From Paracoccaceae bacterium (GTDB lineage: Bacteria > Pseudomonadota > Alphaproteobacteria > Rhodobacterales > Rhodobacteraceae): a DNA stretch of 6,194 bases. Below, one piece after another: positions 1-5,710 of this stretch (the first letter of the stretch is position 1; each line of letters opens with the position of its first letter). The stretch covers positions 1 to 6,194 of the forward strand of contig DQCI01000221.1 of the NCBI GenBank assembly GCA_003545125.1, given 5' to 3'. The notes below the pieces were generated by a model that did no database searches, was not told the origin of the DNA, and was given only the letters and a program-made list of their open reading frames with translations. The position numbers and the translations under genes are program-made.

Positions 1-1
1 C

Positions 2-679
2 GCGTGCCCGCATCTCGACTGGCCGGCATCTGCGTGTAACACGGTGCATCTTGGCAAGGTGCTGGCGGCCGGGGATTTCGAGGTGATGGCGCCGGACGGG
101 GCGAACGCCGTCAAAGCCAAGGTTATCGGGGTGATCGAGAACCAGGCGCCGACCAAGGCGCTCACGGCGGAACTGCCGGTGATCGACGGGGTGGTCGCGT
201 GTGATACAGAGAACGACGTAGCACAAATCGCACTCGTCGAGCGCCACCAGGGCACAGGCGGCGTGACCAACGGGTTTGTCTCCGGGTTCGGCTACAGCGG
301 CCCGATGGCGATGGCCTCGACCGTGGCCCATGACAGCCATCACATGATCGTGGTCGGCACCGACCGCGAGAACATGGCGCGCGCGGCCAACCGGCTGGGC
401 GAGGTGGGCGGCGGCATCACGGTGTTTCAGGATGGCGAAGAGATCGCGCTGGTCGAGCTGCCGATCGCGGGGCTGATGAGCCAGGAACCCGCGCGCGAGG
501 TGGCGGCGAAGGCCGAACGGATGGTCGCGGCGATGGCGGCGTGTGGATGTTCGCTGAACAACGCCTATATGCAGCATTCGCTGCTGGCGCTGGTGGTGAT
601 CCCCGAACTCAGGATCTCCGATCTTGGTCTGGTCGACGTCACCCGATTTGAAATCACGGATCTGTTCGAGGAAAACTGA
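2..679 (+). CDS. ade: Adenine deaminase, C-terminal part (5' end cut by window edge)
   Basis: Adenine deaminase hydrolyses adenine to hypoxanthine and ammonia in the cytoplasm, as part of purine salvage. Only about 225 C-terminal residues of a protein usually near 590-600 residues are visible. The metal-binding amidohydrolase barrel lies outside the window, and what is seen is the C-terminal Ade domain. Recognisable family blocks are ALVERHQGTG, then GFGYSGPMAMASTVAHDSHH followed by MIVVGTD, then LPIAGLMS, and near the end VIPELRISDLGLVDV. A GTG at 44 could be read as a start, but the frame is open leftward to position 2, and the residues before the GTG (a W-P-A then C-N-T run) fit the family, so the gene is partial rather than short. 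The stop TGA at 677-679 overlaps the amn start by one base. The call is secure. Activity cannot be judged without the N-terminal catalytic part. Confidence 0.93.
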   Translation, partial: ACPHLDWPASACNTVHLGKVLAAGDFEVMAPDGANAVKAKVIGVIENQAPTKALTAELPVIDGVVACDTENDVAQIALVERHQGTGGVTNGFVSGFGYSGPMAMASTVAHDSHHMIVVGTDRENMARAANRLGEVGGGITVFQDGEEIALVELPIAGLMSQEPAREVAAKAERMVAAMAACGCSLNNAYMQHSLLALVVIPELRISDLGLVDVTRFEITDLFEEN

Positions 680-2166
680 TGGCGGTCAATCCCCTGTTCC
701 TGCCGGTGGTCACGCCGGACATGCCGGCGTCTGAAAGCTTCACCGATGCCGCGGCGGCCGTGGCCCGGCTGGAAGAGCTTTATGGGGCAGCGTGCGATTT
801 CCTCACCCGGCACTTTTCGGCGGTCGCCGGGGCCATGACCCATCCCGAGACGCGGTTTCGCGCCTTTTACCCGGAGATCCGGCTGCATGTGTCGAGCCAT
901 GTCCGGGTCGACAGCCGGCTTGCCTTTGGTCATGTCAGCGCGCCCGGCACATATTCGGCGACCGTGACCCGCCCGGATCTGTTCCGCAGTTACCTTACCC
1001 AGCAGATTGGCCTGCTCATCCAGAACCATGATGTGCCGGTCAGCATCGGCTTGTCGACAACGCCGATCCCGGTGCATTTCGCCGTTGCCGGTCGGTCGGA
1101 CCTCACGGTGCCGCAGGAAGGGGCGATGGGGTTTCCGCTGCGCGACGTGTTCGACGTGCCGGACCTGGCGAACACCAATGACGACATCGTCAACGGTGTC
1201 GGCTTTCACCATGAGGACGGCAGCGAACCGCTCTCGCCTTTCACCGCCCAGCGGATCGACTATTCGCTCGCGCGGCTGTCGCATTATACCGCCACCGATC
1301 CCGAGCATTTCCAGAACCACGTGTTGTTCACCAACTACCAGTTCTATTTCGACGAGTTCGAAGCCTTTGCGCGGTCGGCGCTGGCCAATCCGCAGAGCGG
1401 GTACACATCGCTGGTGGCGCCCGGGAACGTGGTGCTGACCGATCCGGAGGGGGAGATCCCGCAGCTGCCGAAACAGCCGCAGATGCCCACCTATCACCTG
1501 AAACGGGCCGATGGCGCGGGGATCAGCCTCGTCAATATCGGTGTCGGCCCGTCGAACGCGAAGACCGCGACCGACCACATCGCGGTGCTGCGGCCGCATG
1601 CCTGGCTGATGGTCGGCCATTGCGCGGGGCTGCGCAACAGCCAGGCGCTGGGCGATTTCGTGCTGGCCCATGCCTACTTGCGCGAAGACAAGGTGCTCGA
1701 CGACGACCTGCCGATCTGGGTGCCGATCCCGCCACTGGCCGAGATCCAGATCGCGTTGGAAAACGCCGTGGCGCAGGTCACCCAGCTGGAAGGGTACGAT
1801 CTCAAGCGGATCATGCGCACGGGCACCGTGGCCAGTTTCGACAATCGCAACTGGGAGCTGAGGGAGCATACCGGGCCGGTCCTGCGCCTCAGCCAGTCGC
1901 GCGCCATTGCGCTCGACATGGAAAGTGCGACCATCGCCGCCAACGGGTTCCGGTTCCGGGTGCCCTACGGCACGCTGCTGTGCATCTCCGACAAGCCCCT
2001 GCATGGGGAGCTCAAGCTTCCGGGGATGGCGACGGACTTCTACACCACGCAAGTCGGACGCCACTTGCAGATCGGCATACGGGCGATGGAGATGCTGCGC
2101 GACATGCCGCTGGAGCGAATTCACTCACGCAAGCTCAGATCCTTCGACGAGACCGCCTTTCTCTGA
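679..2166 (+). CDS. amn: AMP nucleosidase
   Basis: AMP nucleosidase (EC 3.2.2.4) splits AMP into adenine and ribose 5-phosphate in the cytoplasm. The 495 residues match the usual full length (E. coli Amn is about 484). The N-terminal regulatory domain covers roughly residues 20-185 (SATVTRPDLFRSYL; later YSLARLSHYT and LFTNYQFYFDEF). The C-terminal nucleoside-phosphorylase-like domain covers roughly 275-460, with NIGVGPSNAKT (the GVGPSN part near 288-293), VGHCAGLRNSQALGD, DMESATIAANG with Asp413 as the expected catalytic acid, and LCISDKPLHGELKLPG. The C-terminus HSRKLRSFDE is also typical. The ATG start is backed by a GAGGAA ribosome binding site at 668-673, 5 nt upstream. It overlaps the ade stop as TGATG, which suggests translational coupling, so the product adenine would be passed to adenine deaminase. 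In E. coli the enzyme is activated by MgATP and inhibited by phosphate; that is family knowledge and is not visible here. No frameshift or missing block was seen. Confidence 0.97.
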   Translation: MAVNPLFLPVVTPDMPASESFTDAAAAVARLEELYGAACDFLTRHFSAVAGAMTHPETRFRAFYPEIRLHVSSHVRVDSRLAFGHVSAPGTYSATVTRPDLFRSYLTQQIGLLIQNHDVPVSIGLSTTPIPVHFAVAGRSDLTVPQEGAMGFPLRDVFDVPDLANTNDDIVNGVGFHHEDGSEPLSPFTAQRIDYSLARLSHYTATDPEHFQNHVLFTNYQFYFDEFEAFARSALANPQSGYTSLVAPGNVVLTDPEGEIPQLPKQPQMPTYHLKRADGAGISLVNIGVGPSNAKTATDHIAVLRPHAWLMVGHCAGLRNSQALGDFVLAHAYLREDKVLDDDLPIWVPIPPLAEIQIALENAVAQVTQLEGYDLKRIMRTGTVASFDNRNWELREHTGPVLRLSQSRAIALDMESATIAANGFRFRVPYGTLLCISDKPLHGELKLPGMATDFYTTQVGRHLQIGIRAMEMLRDMPLERIHSRKLRSFDETAFL

Positions 2167-2183
2167 CGTCAAACGTGAAAAAC

Positions 2184-2204
2184 AGGGCCAAATCCCTTAT
2201 TTTT
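2184..2204 (+). terminator. Weak possible terminator after amn
   Basis: A short AGGG/CCCT stem (2184-2187 with 2194-2197, six-base loop) is followed by TTATTTTT ending at 2204, 18 nt after the amn stop. The T-rich tail is good but a 4-bp stem is too weak to be convincing. It may end ade-amn transcription partially, or the T-run may simply be AT-rich upstream DNA of the HU promoter. Confidence 0.25.
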
Positions 2205-2211
2205 GGACTTT

Positions 2212-2238
2212 GCGGGCACACAAGTTGTTGTGCCCCGC
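2212..2238. other. Strong hairpin upstream of the HU gene
   Basis: An inverted repeat can fold in two ways. One is GCGGGCACA (2212-2220) against TGTGCCCCGC (2229-2238) with one bulged C. The other is GCGGG plus CACAA against TTGTG plus CCCGC with a small internal loop and a GTTG tetraloop. It has no T-tract after it, so it is not a standard Rho-independent terminator. Lying about 67-93 bp before the HU start, it could be a protein-binding palindrome in the HU promoter, an mRNA end for ade-amn, or a chance GC-rich repeat. Confidence 0.4.
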
Positions 2239-2241
2239 CAC

Positions 2242-2247
2242 TACAAT
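2242..2247 (+). promoter_or_regulatory. Candidate -10 element for the HU gene
   Basis: TACAAT at 2242-2247 matches the sigma-70-type TATAAT in five of six positions and would give an HU leader of about 50 nt. No good -35 lies 16-18 bp upstream; a TTGGAC at 2203-2208 is too far away for this -10. The HU gene must have a promoter in this 138-bp spacer, or be read from amn, but the exact element is uncertain. Confidence 0.25.
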
Positions 2248-2270
2248 CATTTAAATGCCCGCAATGAAAC

Positions 2271-2283
2271 CCCGGGAACCGGG
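2271..2283 (+). promoter_or_regulatory. Small hairpin just before the HU ribosome binding site
   Basis: CCCGG (2271-2275), loop GAA, CCGGG (2279-2283) form a perfect 5-bp GC stem, 6 nt upstream of the GAGGAG ribosome binding site at 2290-2295. In an mRNA leader this could protect the 5' end or affect ribosome loading. It leaves the ribosome binding site unpaired. The function is inferred from position only. Confidence 0.3.
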
Positions 2284-2304
2284 ACATCTGAGGAGTAAAG
2301 ATAC

Positions 2305-2592
2305 ATGGCGAAACCGATGACCAAGACCCAGCTTGTGGCCGCTCTGGCCGAGGAAATGGGCTCGGACAAGAAAACGGCCTCGGCAGCGCTCGACGCGATC
2401 ATTGGCGTGATCACCAAGGAAGTATCCGGTGGCGGCGCGGTGACCCTCCCCGGCGTGGGCAAGTTCTACCTGCGTGAGCGCCCCGAGCGCATGGTGCGCA
2501 ACCCGGCCACCGGCGAGCAGATCAAGAAAGACGCCGACAAGGTGGTCAAGGTCACCGTGGCCAAAGCTCTGAAAGACGCCGCCAACGGCTGA
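2305..2592 (+). CDS. HU family histone-like DNA-binding protein
   Basis: HU-type proteins bind and bend DNA with little sequence preference as dimers, helping to compact the nucleoid. The 95-residue length is typical (90-100). The N-terminal helices carry MTKTQLVAALAEEMG (residues 5-19), followed by the dimer-forming segment to about residue 45. The family signature runs LPGVGKFYLRERPER (residues 48-62), then the DNA-intercalating arm MVRNPATGEQI (63-73) with the conserved R65-N66-P67. The C-terminal helix VAKALKDA ends the protein. The ATG follows a strong GAGGAG at 2290-2295 with a 9-nt gap. It stands alone between amn and an EamA gene, with a Rho-independent terminator 27 bp after its stop, so it is most likely transcribed on its own. 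The sequence does not distinguish hupA- from hupB-type naming, so no symbol is given. IHF subunits are less likely because the core signature is HU-like. Confidence 0.95.
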   Translation: MAKPMTKTQLVAALAEEMGSDKKTASAALDAIIGVITKEVSGGGAVTLPGVGKFYLRERPERMVRNPATGEQIKKDADKVVKVTVAKALKDAANG

Positions 2593-2619
2593 GCTTGAAC
2601 CAGTCTTGGATTTCGATCA

Positions 2620-2643
2620 GGGTCGCCGACAGGCGGCCCTTTT
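2620..2643 (+). terminator. Rho-independent terminator of the HU gene
   Basis: GGGTCGCC (2620-2627), loop GACA, GGCGGCCC (2632-2639) form an 8-bp GC-rich stem with one G-U pair, followed directly by TTTT (2640-2643). It starts 27 bp after the HU stop and ends 22 bp before the chosen EamA start. The T-run is short, so some read-through into the transporter gene is possible. Confidence 0.8.
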
Positions 2644-2665
2644 CATAGGTGCGATCGGAGACAGA

Positions 2666-3535
2666 ATGGACCTGCGCGCAATTTTCATGGGGCTGGCTTT
2701 CGCCTTCATGTGGTCATCGGCCTTCACCTCGGCGCGGATCATCGTGGCCGACGCACCGCCGATCACCACGCTTGCCGTGCGCTTCGTCATCTCCGGCCTC
2801 ATCGGCATGGCGATCGCGGCGGCGCTCGGACAGAAGATCCGGCTCACCCGCGGGCAATGGATATCGGTGGTCGTCTTCGGGATCAGCCAGAACGCGCTTT
2901 ATCTCGGGCTCAACTTCGTGGCGATGCAATGGCTGGAAGCCGGGTTCGCCTCGATCATCGCCTCGACGATGCCGCTGATCGTGGCTTTCCTCGGCTGGGT
3001 GGTCTTGCGCGAGAAGCTGACTCCGCTGGCGCTGGGCGGGTTGGTGCTGGGGTTTGCCGGTGTCGGCCTGATCATGGGCACCCGGATCTCGGGCGGGGTG
3101 GATCTGACCGGGCTCGCGCTTTGCATCGTCGCCGCCATCGCGCTGGCGGTGGCCACGCTCACCGTGCGGACCGCGTCCGGCGGGGGCAACCTTCTGATGG
3201 TGGTGGGCTTGCAGATGCTGGTCGGTGCGCTGGTGCTGGCGCCTTTCGGGCTGGCATTCGAGGACCATACAGTCACCTGGAGTTGGCAGCTGGTGGCGGC
3301 CTTCGCCTACACGACCCTCGTGCCCGGTCTGGCGGCCACCTGGGTCTGGTTCGCGCTGGTGGCGCGCATCGGGCCGATGCGCGCCTCCACCTTCCATTTC
3401 CTCAACCCGTTCTTCGGGGTCACCATTGCGGCGTTGCTGCTGGGCGAGACCCTGGGCGTGCTGGATGTCGTTGGCGTCGCCATCGTGACGGCCGGCATCC
3501 TCGCGGTTCAGATCTCGCGGCAGAAACCGGTCTAA
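2666..3535 (+). CDS. EamA/DMT-superfamily inner-membrane transporter
   Basis: A drug/metabolite transporter family protein of 289 residues, the usual size for two tandem EamA domains and ten membrane helices. The sequence is almost entirely hydrophobic stretches separated by short polar turns. Repeat one covers roughly residues 7-137, ending with STMPLIVAFLGWVVLREKLT and a glycine-rich helix. Repeat two covers roughly 150-283, with ARIGPMRASTFHFLNPFFGV and ALLLGETLGVLDVVGVAIV. The paired LREKLT and LLGETLG motifs at equivalent places of each repeat are family hallmarks. The substrate cannot be told; members export amino acids, metabolites or drugs. A TTG at 2606 in the same frame would add 20 polar residues and run through the HU terminator, so the ATG at 2666, with GGAGA at 2657-2661, is preferred. 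The 3' end overlaps the convergent GST gene by 4 bp. No clear promoter fits between terminator and start. Confidence 0.93.
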   Translation: MDLRAIFMGLAFAFMWSSAFTSARIIVADAPPITTLAVRFVISGLIGMAIAAALGQKIRLTRGQWISVVVFGISQNALYLGLNFVAMQWLEAGFASIIASTMPLIVAFLGWVVLREKLTPLALGGLVLGFAGVGLIMGTRISGGVDLTGLALCIVAAIALAVATLTVRTASGGGNLLMVVGLQMLVGALVLAPFGLAFEDHTVTWSWQLVAAFAYTTLVPGLAATWVWFALVARIGPMRASTFHFLNPFFGVTIAALLLGETLGVLDVVGVAIVTAGILAVQISRQKPV

Positions 3536-4146
3536 TCGGGTTCATATGCCGCTTCGACCTCGTCGACCCAGGCATAGGAGGGGCGCGCGGCCACCCGGTC
3601 GATCCAGGCCTTGACCTTGGCATCGTCCGGGGCGCCGTCGGGGAACGACATGAAGGGGGACTGGACCAGGAGATCGGCCGCCGAGAGGGTGTCACCGAGC
3701 AAGTAAGGCCGGCCATCGGCGAATGTGTCGATCAGCCGGGCTTCAACCTCGGGTACACCGCGGAACGTCGCCCGGAACACCGGATGATCGCCTACGCCGG
3801 CGACATGGGCGTTGTAGACCGGCTCGATGACGCCGGCATAATACCCGAGCCAAGTGAGGTAGGGCCCGCGCAGAGAAGCGCCGACGACCGGCCCCAACCC
3901 GGCCTCGGGGAACATGTCGGTGAGATAGAGAGCGATTGCCAGGCTTTCGGTTATCAGCGTGTCGCCGTCGAGGAGAGCGGGCACTTTGTGGTCGGGGTGC
4001 GGGTTGGTCGAATCCGGCTGACCGGTGCCGTCGACTCGCGGGATCGTGACGTGTTCGAGACGGACCCTGTCCTGCAGATCCATCTCGTGGACGAGCGCGA
4101 GCATGCGCGACGCGCGCGATTTCGGGGAGAAATAGAGGGTGAGCAT
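3532..4146 (-). CDS. Glutathione S-transferase family protein
   Basis: A cytosolic-type GST, 204 residues, close to the family norm. GSTs conjugate or reduce compounds with glutathione; the substrate here is unknown. The N-terminal thioredoxin-like domain (about 1-80) opens MLTLYFSPKSRASRM, with Ser7 or Ser10 as possible glutathione-activating residues. It contains the cis-proline motif KVPALL (Pro56) and the glutathione-binding Glu67-Ser68 in ITESLAIALYL. The helical C-terminal domain (about 90-204) holds the helix-capping motif DTLSAADLL (Ser155, Asp158). The frame could start 16 codons earlier (4194), but the extension is polar and unlike GSTs, and AAAGG lies 9 nt before the ATG at 4146. 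The gene faces a WYL regulator across 81 bp, which probably controls it. The tail overlaps the transporter gene (stop TAG at 3534-3532 inside its TAA region). An isomerase role, such as maleylacetoacetate isomerase, is not supported by neighbours. Confidence 0.92.
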   Translation of the reverse strand: MLTLYFSPKSRASRMLALVHEMDLQDRVRLEHVTIPRVDGTGQPDSTNPHPDHKVPALLDGDTLITESLAIALYLTDMFPEAGLGPVVGASLRGPYLTWLGYYAGVIEPVYNAHVAGVGDHPVFRATFRGVPEVEARLIDTFADGRPYLLGDTLSAADLLVQSPFMSFPDGAPDDAKVKAWIDRVAARPSYAWVDEVEAAYEPD

Positions 4147-4174
4147 GCTGTGGTGCCTTTCGCGGCTGCGGTTG

Positions 4175-4203
4175 TTGACGGGGACAGTGTGCACGGCTCA
4201 TCC
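4175..4203 (+). promoter_or_regulatory. Candidate promoter of the WYL regulator gene
   Basis: TTGACG at 4175-4180 is a good -35 match. After 17 bp the -10 position (4198-4203) reads TCATCC, which is weak but possible for an alphaproteobacterial housekeeping promoter. Transcription would start near 4210, inside the repeated GTCAG element, which fits repression by a bound regulator. The assignment is inference from position and partial consensus. Confidence 0.3.
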
Positions 4204-4221
4204 TGTCAGAAACCGTCAGGA
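4201..4221. promoter_or_regulatory. Candidate operator between GST and WYL regulator genes
   Basis: TCCTG (4201-4205) and CAGGA (4217-4221) are an inverted repeat with an 11-bp gap. The same segment holds a direct repeat of GTCAG at 4205-4209 and 4215-4219, exactly 10 bp apart, about one DNA turn. It overlaps the regulator's AGGAGG ribosome binding site (4218-4223) and lies about 60 bp before the GST start. A dimeric regulator bound here could control both divergent genes. No binding data; inferred from symmetry and place. Confidence 0.4.
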
Positions 4222-4227
4222 GGCCGC

Positions 4228-4920
4228 ATGGCCCGTGCCGATCGCCTGTTTCGCCTGCTCGATGCGCTGCGTCGTCTGCCCGCGCCCGTCACCGCGGTCC
4301 GGCTCGCGGCGGAAACGGGTGTGTCGGAGCGCACGCTCTACCGCGACATTGCGGCGTTGCGCGCGGGCGGGGCGCTGATCGACGGCGCGGCGGGCTATGG
4401 CTACAGACTCACCGAGGATCCGGCGGTGCCGCCACAGATGTTTGACCGGATGGAGTTGGAGGCGCTGGTGCTGGGGCTCGGCTGGCTGCACTGGCAGGGC
4501 GACCCGGCGCTCGCCGACGCCGCCGAGCGGGTGCTGGCGAAGGTGACCGCGACCCTGCCGCCGCGCAAGGCGGAGGAGGCGCGGCACGTGGCGCTTCTGT
4601 CCTACGCCTACGAGCCCAAGGCGCAGGTGCCGGACCATCTCGGTGCTTTGCGGGAGGCGGCCTGGGCGGAGCGCGCTGTCGAGATCGGCTACACTGACCG
4701 GCACGGGGCACACAGTCAGCGGCGGGTCTGGCCGCTTGCCATCGTCTACACCGATTACGAGCCCTGGCTTTTGGCCTGGTGTTGCCTGCGCCGCGACTTT
4801 CGCCGGTTTCTGGTCTCGCGGATCGGCGAGGTTGCGGTGACGGCGGAGAGCTTCCGCCCGCGACGGGTGCCGTTGCTGCGCGATATGCTGGGCCGGTTGC
4901 AGGGCGACGAGCCGGGCTGA
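4228..4920 (+). CDS. YafY-type HTH/WYL-domain transcriptional regulator
   Basis: A DNA-binding regulator of 230 residues with an N-terminal winged helix-turn-helix and a C-terminal WYL domain. The HTH (residues about 3-60) reads RADRLFRLLDALRR, then TAVRLAAETGVSERTLYRDI, with the recognition helix at about 33-43 and the wing GYGYRL. The WYL region (about 145-200) reads VEIGYTDRHG, then VWPLAIVYTDYEPWLLAWCC, then LRRDFRRFLVSRI. The name-giving motif is W-L-L (180-182) rather than W-Y-L, while the following Arg/Phe pattern is kept. The ATG follows AGGAGG at 4218-4223 with a tight 4-nt gap. The same frame is open far upstream to 2710, but that part is the shadow of the transporter and GST genes. 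It lies divergently from the GST gene, a common arrangement for a regulator and its target. WYL domains often sense small ligands or nucleic acids; the ligand here is unknown. Confidence 0.9.
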   Translation: MARADRLFRLLDALRRLPAPVTAVRLAAETGVSERTLYRDIAALRAGGALIDGAAGYGYRLTEDPAVPPQMFDRMELEALVLGLGWLHWQGDPALADAAERVLAKVTATLPPRKAEEARHVALLSYAYEPKAQVPDHLGALREAAWAERAVEIGYTDRHGAHSQRRVWPLAIVYTDYEPWLLAWCCLRRDFRRFLVSRIGEVAVTAESFRPRRVPLLRDMLGRLQGDEPG

Positions 4921-4927
4921 AACATAA

Positions 4928-4936
4928 CCTGACGGT
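4928..4936. promoter_or_regulatory. Second copy of the putative WYL-regulator half-site
   Basis: CCTGACGGT at 4928-4936 is the exact reverse complement of ACCGTCAGG at 4212-4220 before the regulator gene. It sits 7 bp after the regulator stop and just before a TTGACC (4940-4945) that could be a -35 for ccdA, although no good -10 follows. The copy could be a second operator linking ccdA and the thioredoxin gene to the regulator. A 9-bp match may also be chance. Confidence 0.3.
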
Positions 4937-4999
4937 GAGTTGACCGCGTTCACGGCTTCGTCGGGTGACAGTGAGGGGCCCGGCGCGGCATGGGAAGGC

Positions 5000-5695
5000 A
5001 TGGAATTTGTCCTCGCATATGCCGCCGGGCTGCTGACGCTCATCAACCCGTGCGTATTGCCGGTGATCCCGATCGTGCTGGCGACCGCGCTGCAAGCCTC
5101 GAAGCTCGGGCCGGTGGTGCTGGCGGCGGGCATGAGCTTGTCGTTCGTCGCCTTCGGGCTGCTGATCACCTCGGTGGGCTATTCCATCGGCCTCACCGAA
5201 GACGTGCTGGCCAATGTCGGCGCGGTGCTGATGATCGGCTTTGGCCTCGTGTTGGTCGTGCCGCGGGCCAATGCAGCTTTCGCCACCGCAACCGCCGGGG
5301 TCTCGGCGCGGGCCGACGGGGCGCTGATGGAAGCGGATGCGACCGGGCTCAAGGGCCAGTTCCTGGGCGGGCTGCTGCTTGGCGCGGTCTGGAGCCCCTG
5401 TATCGGCCCGACGCTCGGTGGCGCCATCGCGCTGGCCTCGCAGGGCGAAAGCCTGGCGCGTGCGGGGGCTGTGATGACCGCCTTCGCGCTGGGCGTTTCG
5501 ACCCTGATGCTGGCCTTTGCCTATGGTCTGCGCGCCTCCAGCCTGCGCCGGCTGTCGGCGCTGGCCAAGCCGCTGATGGGCTGGGCCTTTCTGGTCGTGG
5601 GCCTGGTCATTCTGTTCCGCCTGCACCAATACGCCGACGCCTGGCTTTTGCAGCACATGCCCGCCTGGCTTGTCGACTTTTCCGTTTCAATCTAA
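5000..5695 (+). CDS. CcdA-type cytochrome c biogenesis / thiol-electron transporter
   Basis: An inner-membrane protein of 231 residues of the CcdA/DsbD-transmembrane family, which passes electrons from cytoplasmic thioredoxin to thiol proteins outside. About six hydrophobic helices are visible. The two redox cysteines sit in the expected PC motifs: Cys18 in LINPCVLPVIP of helix one and Cys134 in VWSPCIGPTLGGAIALAS of helix four. A central loop rich in Ala, Asp and Gly (about 90-110) links the two halves. The ATG at 5000 gives the compact N-terminus typical of the family. A TTG at 4940 would add 20 polar residues. Neither has a well-spaced ribosome binding site: GGGAAGG at 4992-4998 lies only 1 nt before the ATG. 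The next gene, a Tat-exported thioredoxin-fold protein, follows after 15 bp and is the likely partner. A role in cytochrome c maturation is possible but not shown by neighbours. Confidence 0.9.
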   Translation: MEFVLAYAAGLLTLINPCVLPVIPIVLATALQASKLGPVVLAAGMSLSFVAFGLLITSVGYSIGLTEDVLANVGAVLMIGFGLVLVVPRANAAFATATAGVSARADGALMEADATGLKGQFLGGLLLGAVWSPCIGPTLGGAIALASQGESLARAGAVMTAFALGVSTLMLAFAYGLRASSLRRLSALAKPLMGWAFLVVGLVILFRLHQYADAWLLQHMPAWLVDFSVSI

Positions 5696-5710
5696 CCCCG
5701 GAGGAAATCC

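Noticed and set aside
44..46. GTG as a true start of a short 211-residue protein
   Set aside because: The frame is open to the left edge and the residues before the GTG continue the adenine deaminase pattern, so the gene is cut by the window rather than truncated in the genome.
565..2124. A 519-codon open frame on the minus strand across amn
   Set aside because: It lies fully antisense to a clear AMP nucleosidase. Its translation is rich in Arg, His, Gln and Pro, with no recognisable domain, as expected from third-position G+C bias in high-G+C DNA.
4147..4194. 16-codon N-terminal extension of the GST gene
   Set aside because: The extra residues are polar and do not fit the GST fold, and a spaced AAAGG precedes the internal ATG at 4146. 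The extension would also use up most of the divergent promoter region.
2710..4227. The upstream part of a very long plus-strand frame that ends in the WYL regulator
   Set aside because: It runs out of frame over the transporter and antisense over the GST gene, with low-complexity Ala/Arg/Gly content. Only the part from the ATG at 4228, with its own ribosome binding site, encodes a recognisable protein, so this is not a fusion.
4409..5656. A 415-codon minus-strand open frame across the regulator and ccdA
   Set aside because: It is antisense to two well-recognised genes, has a Gln/Arg/Pro-rich translation and no domain; it is a composition shadow.
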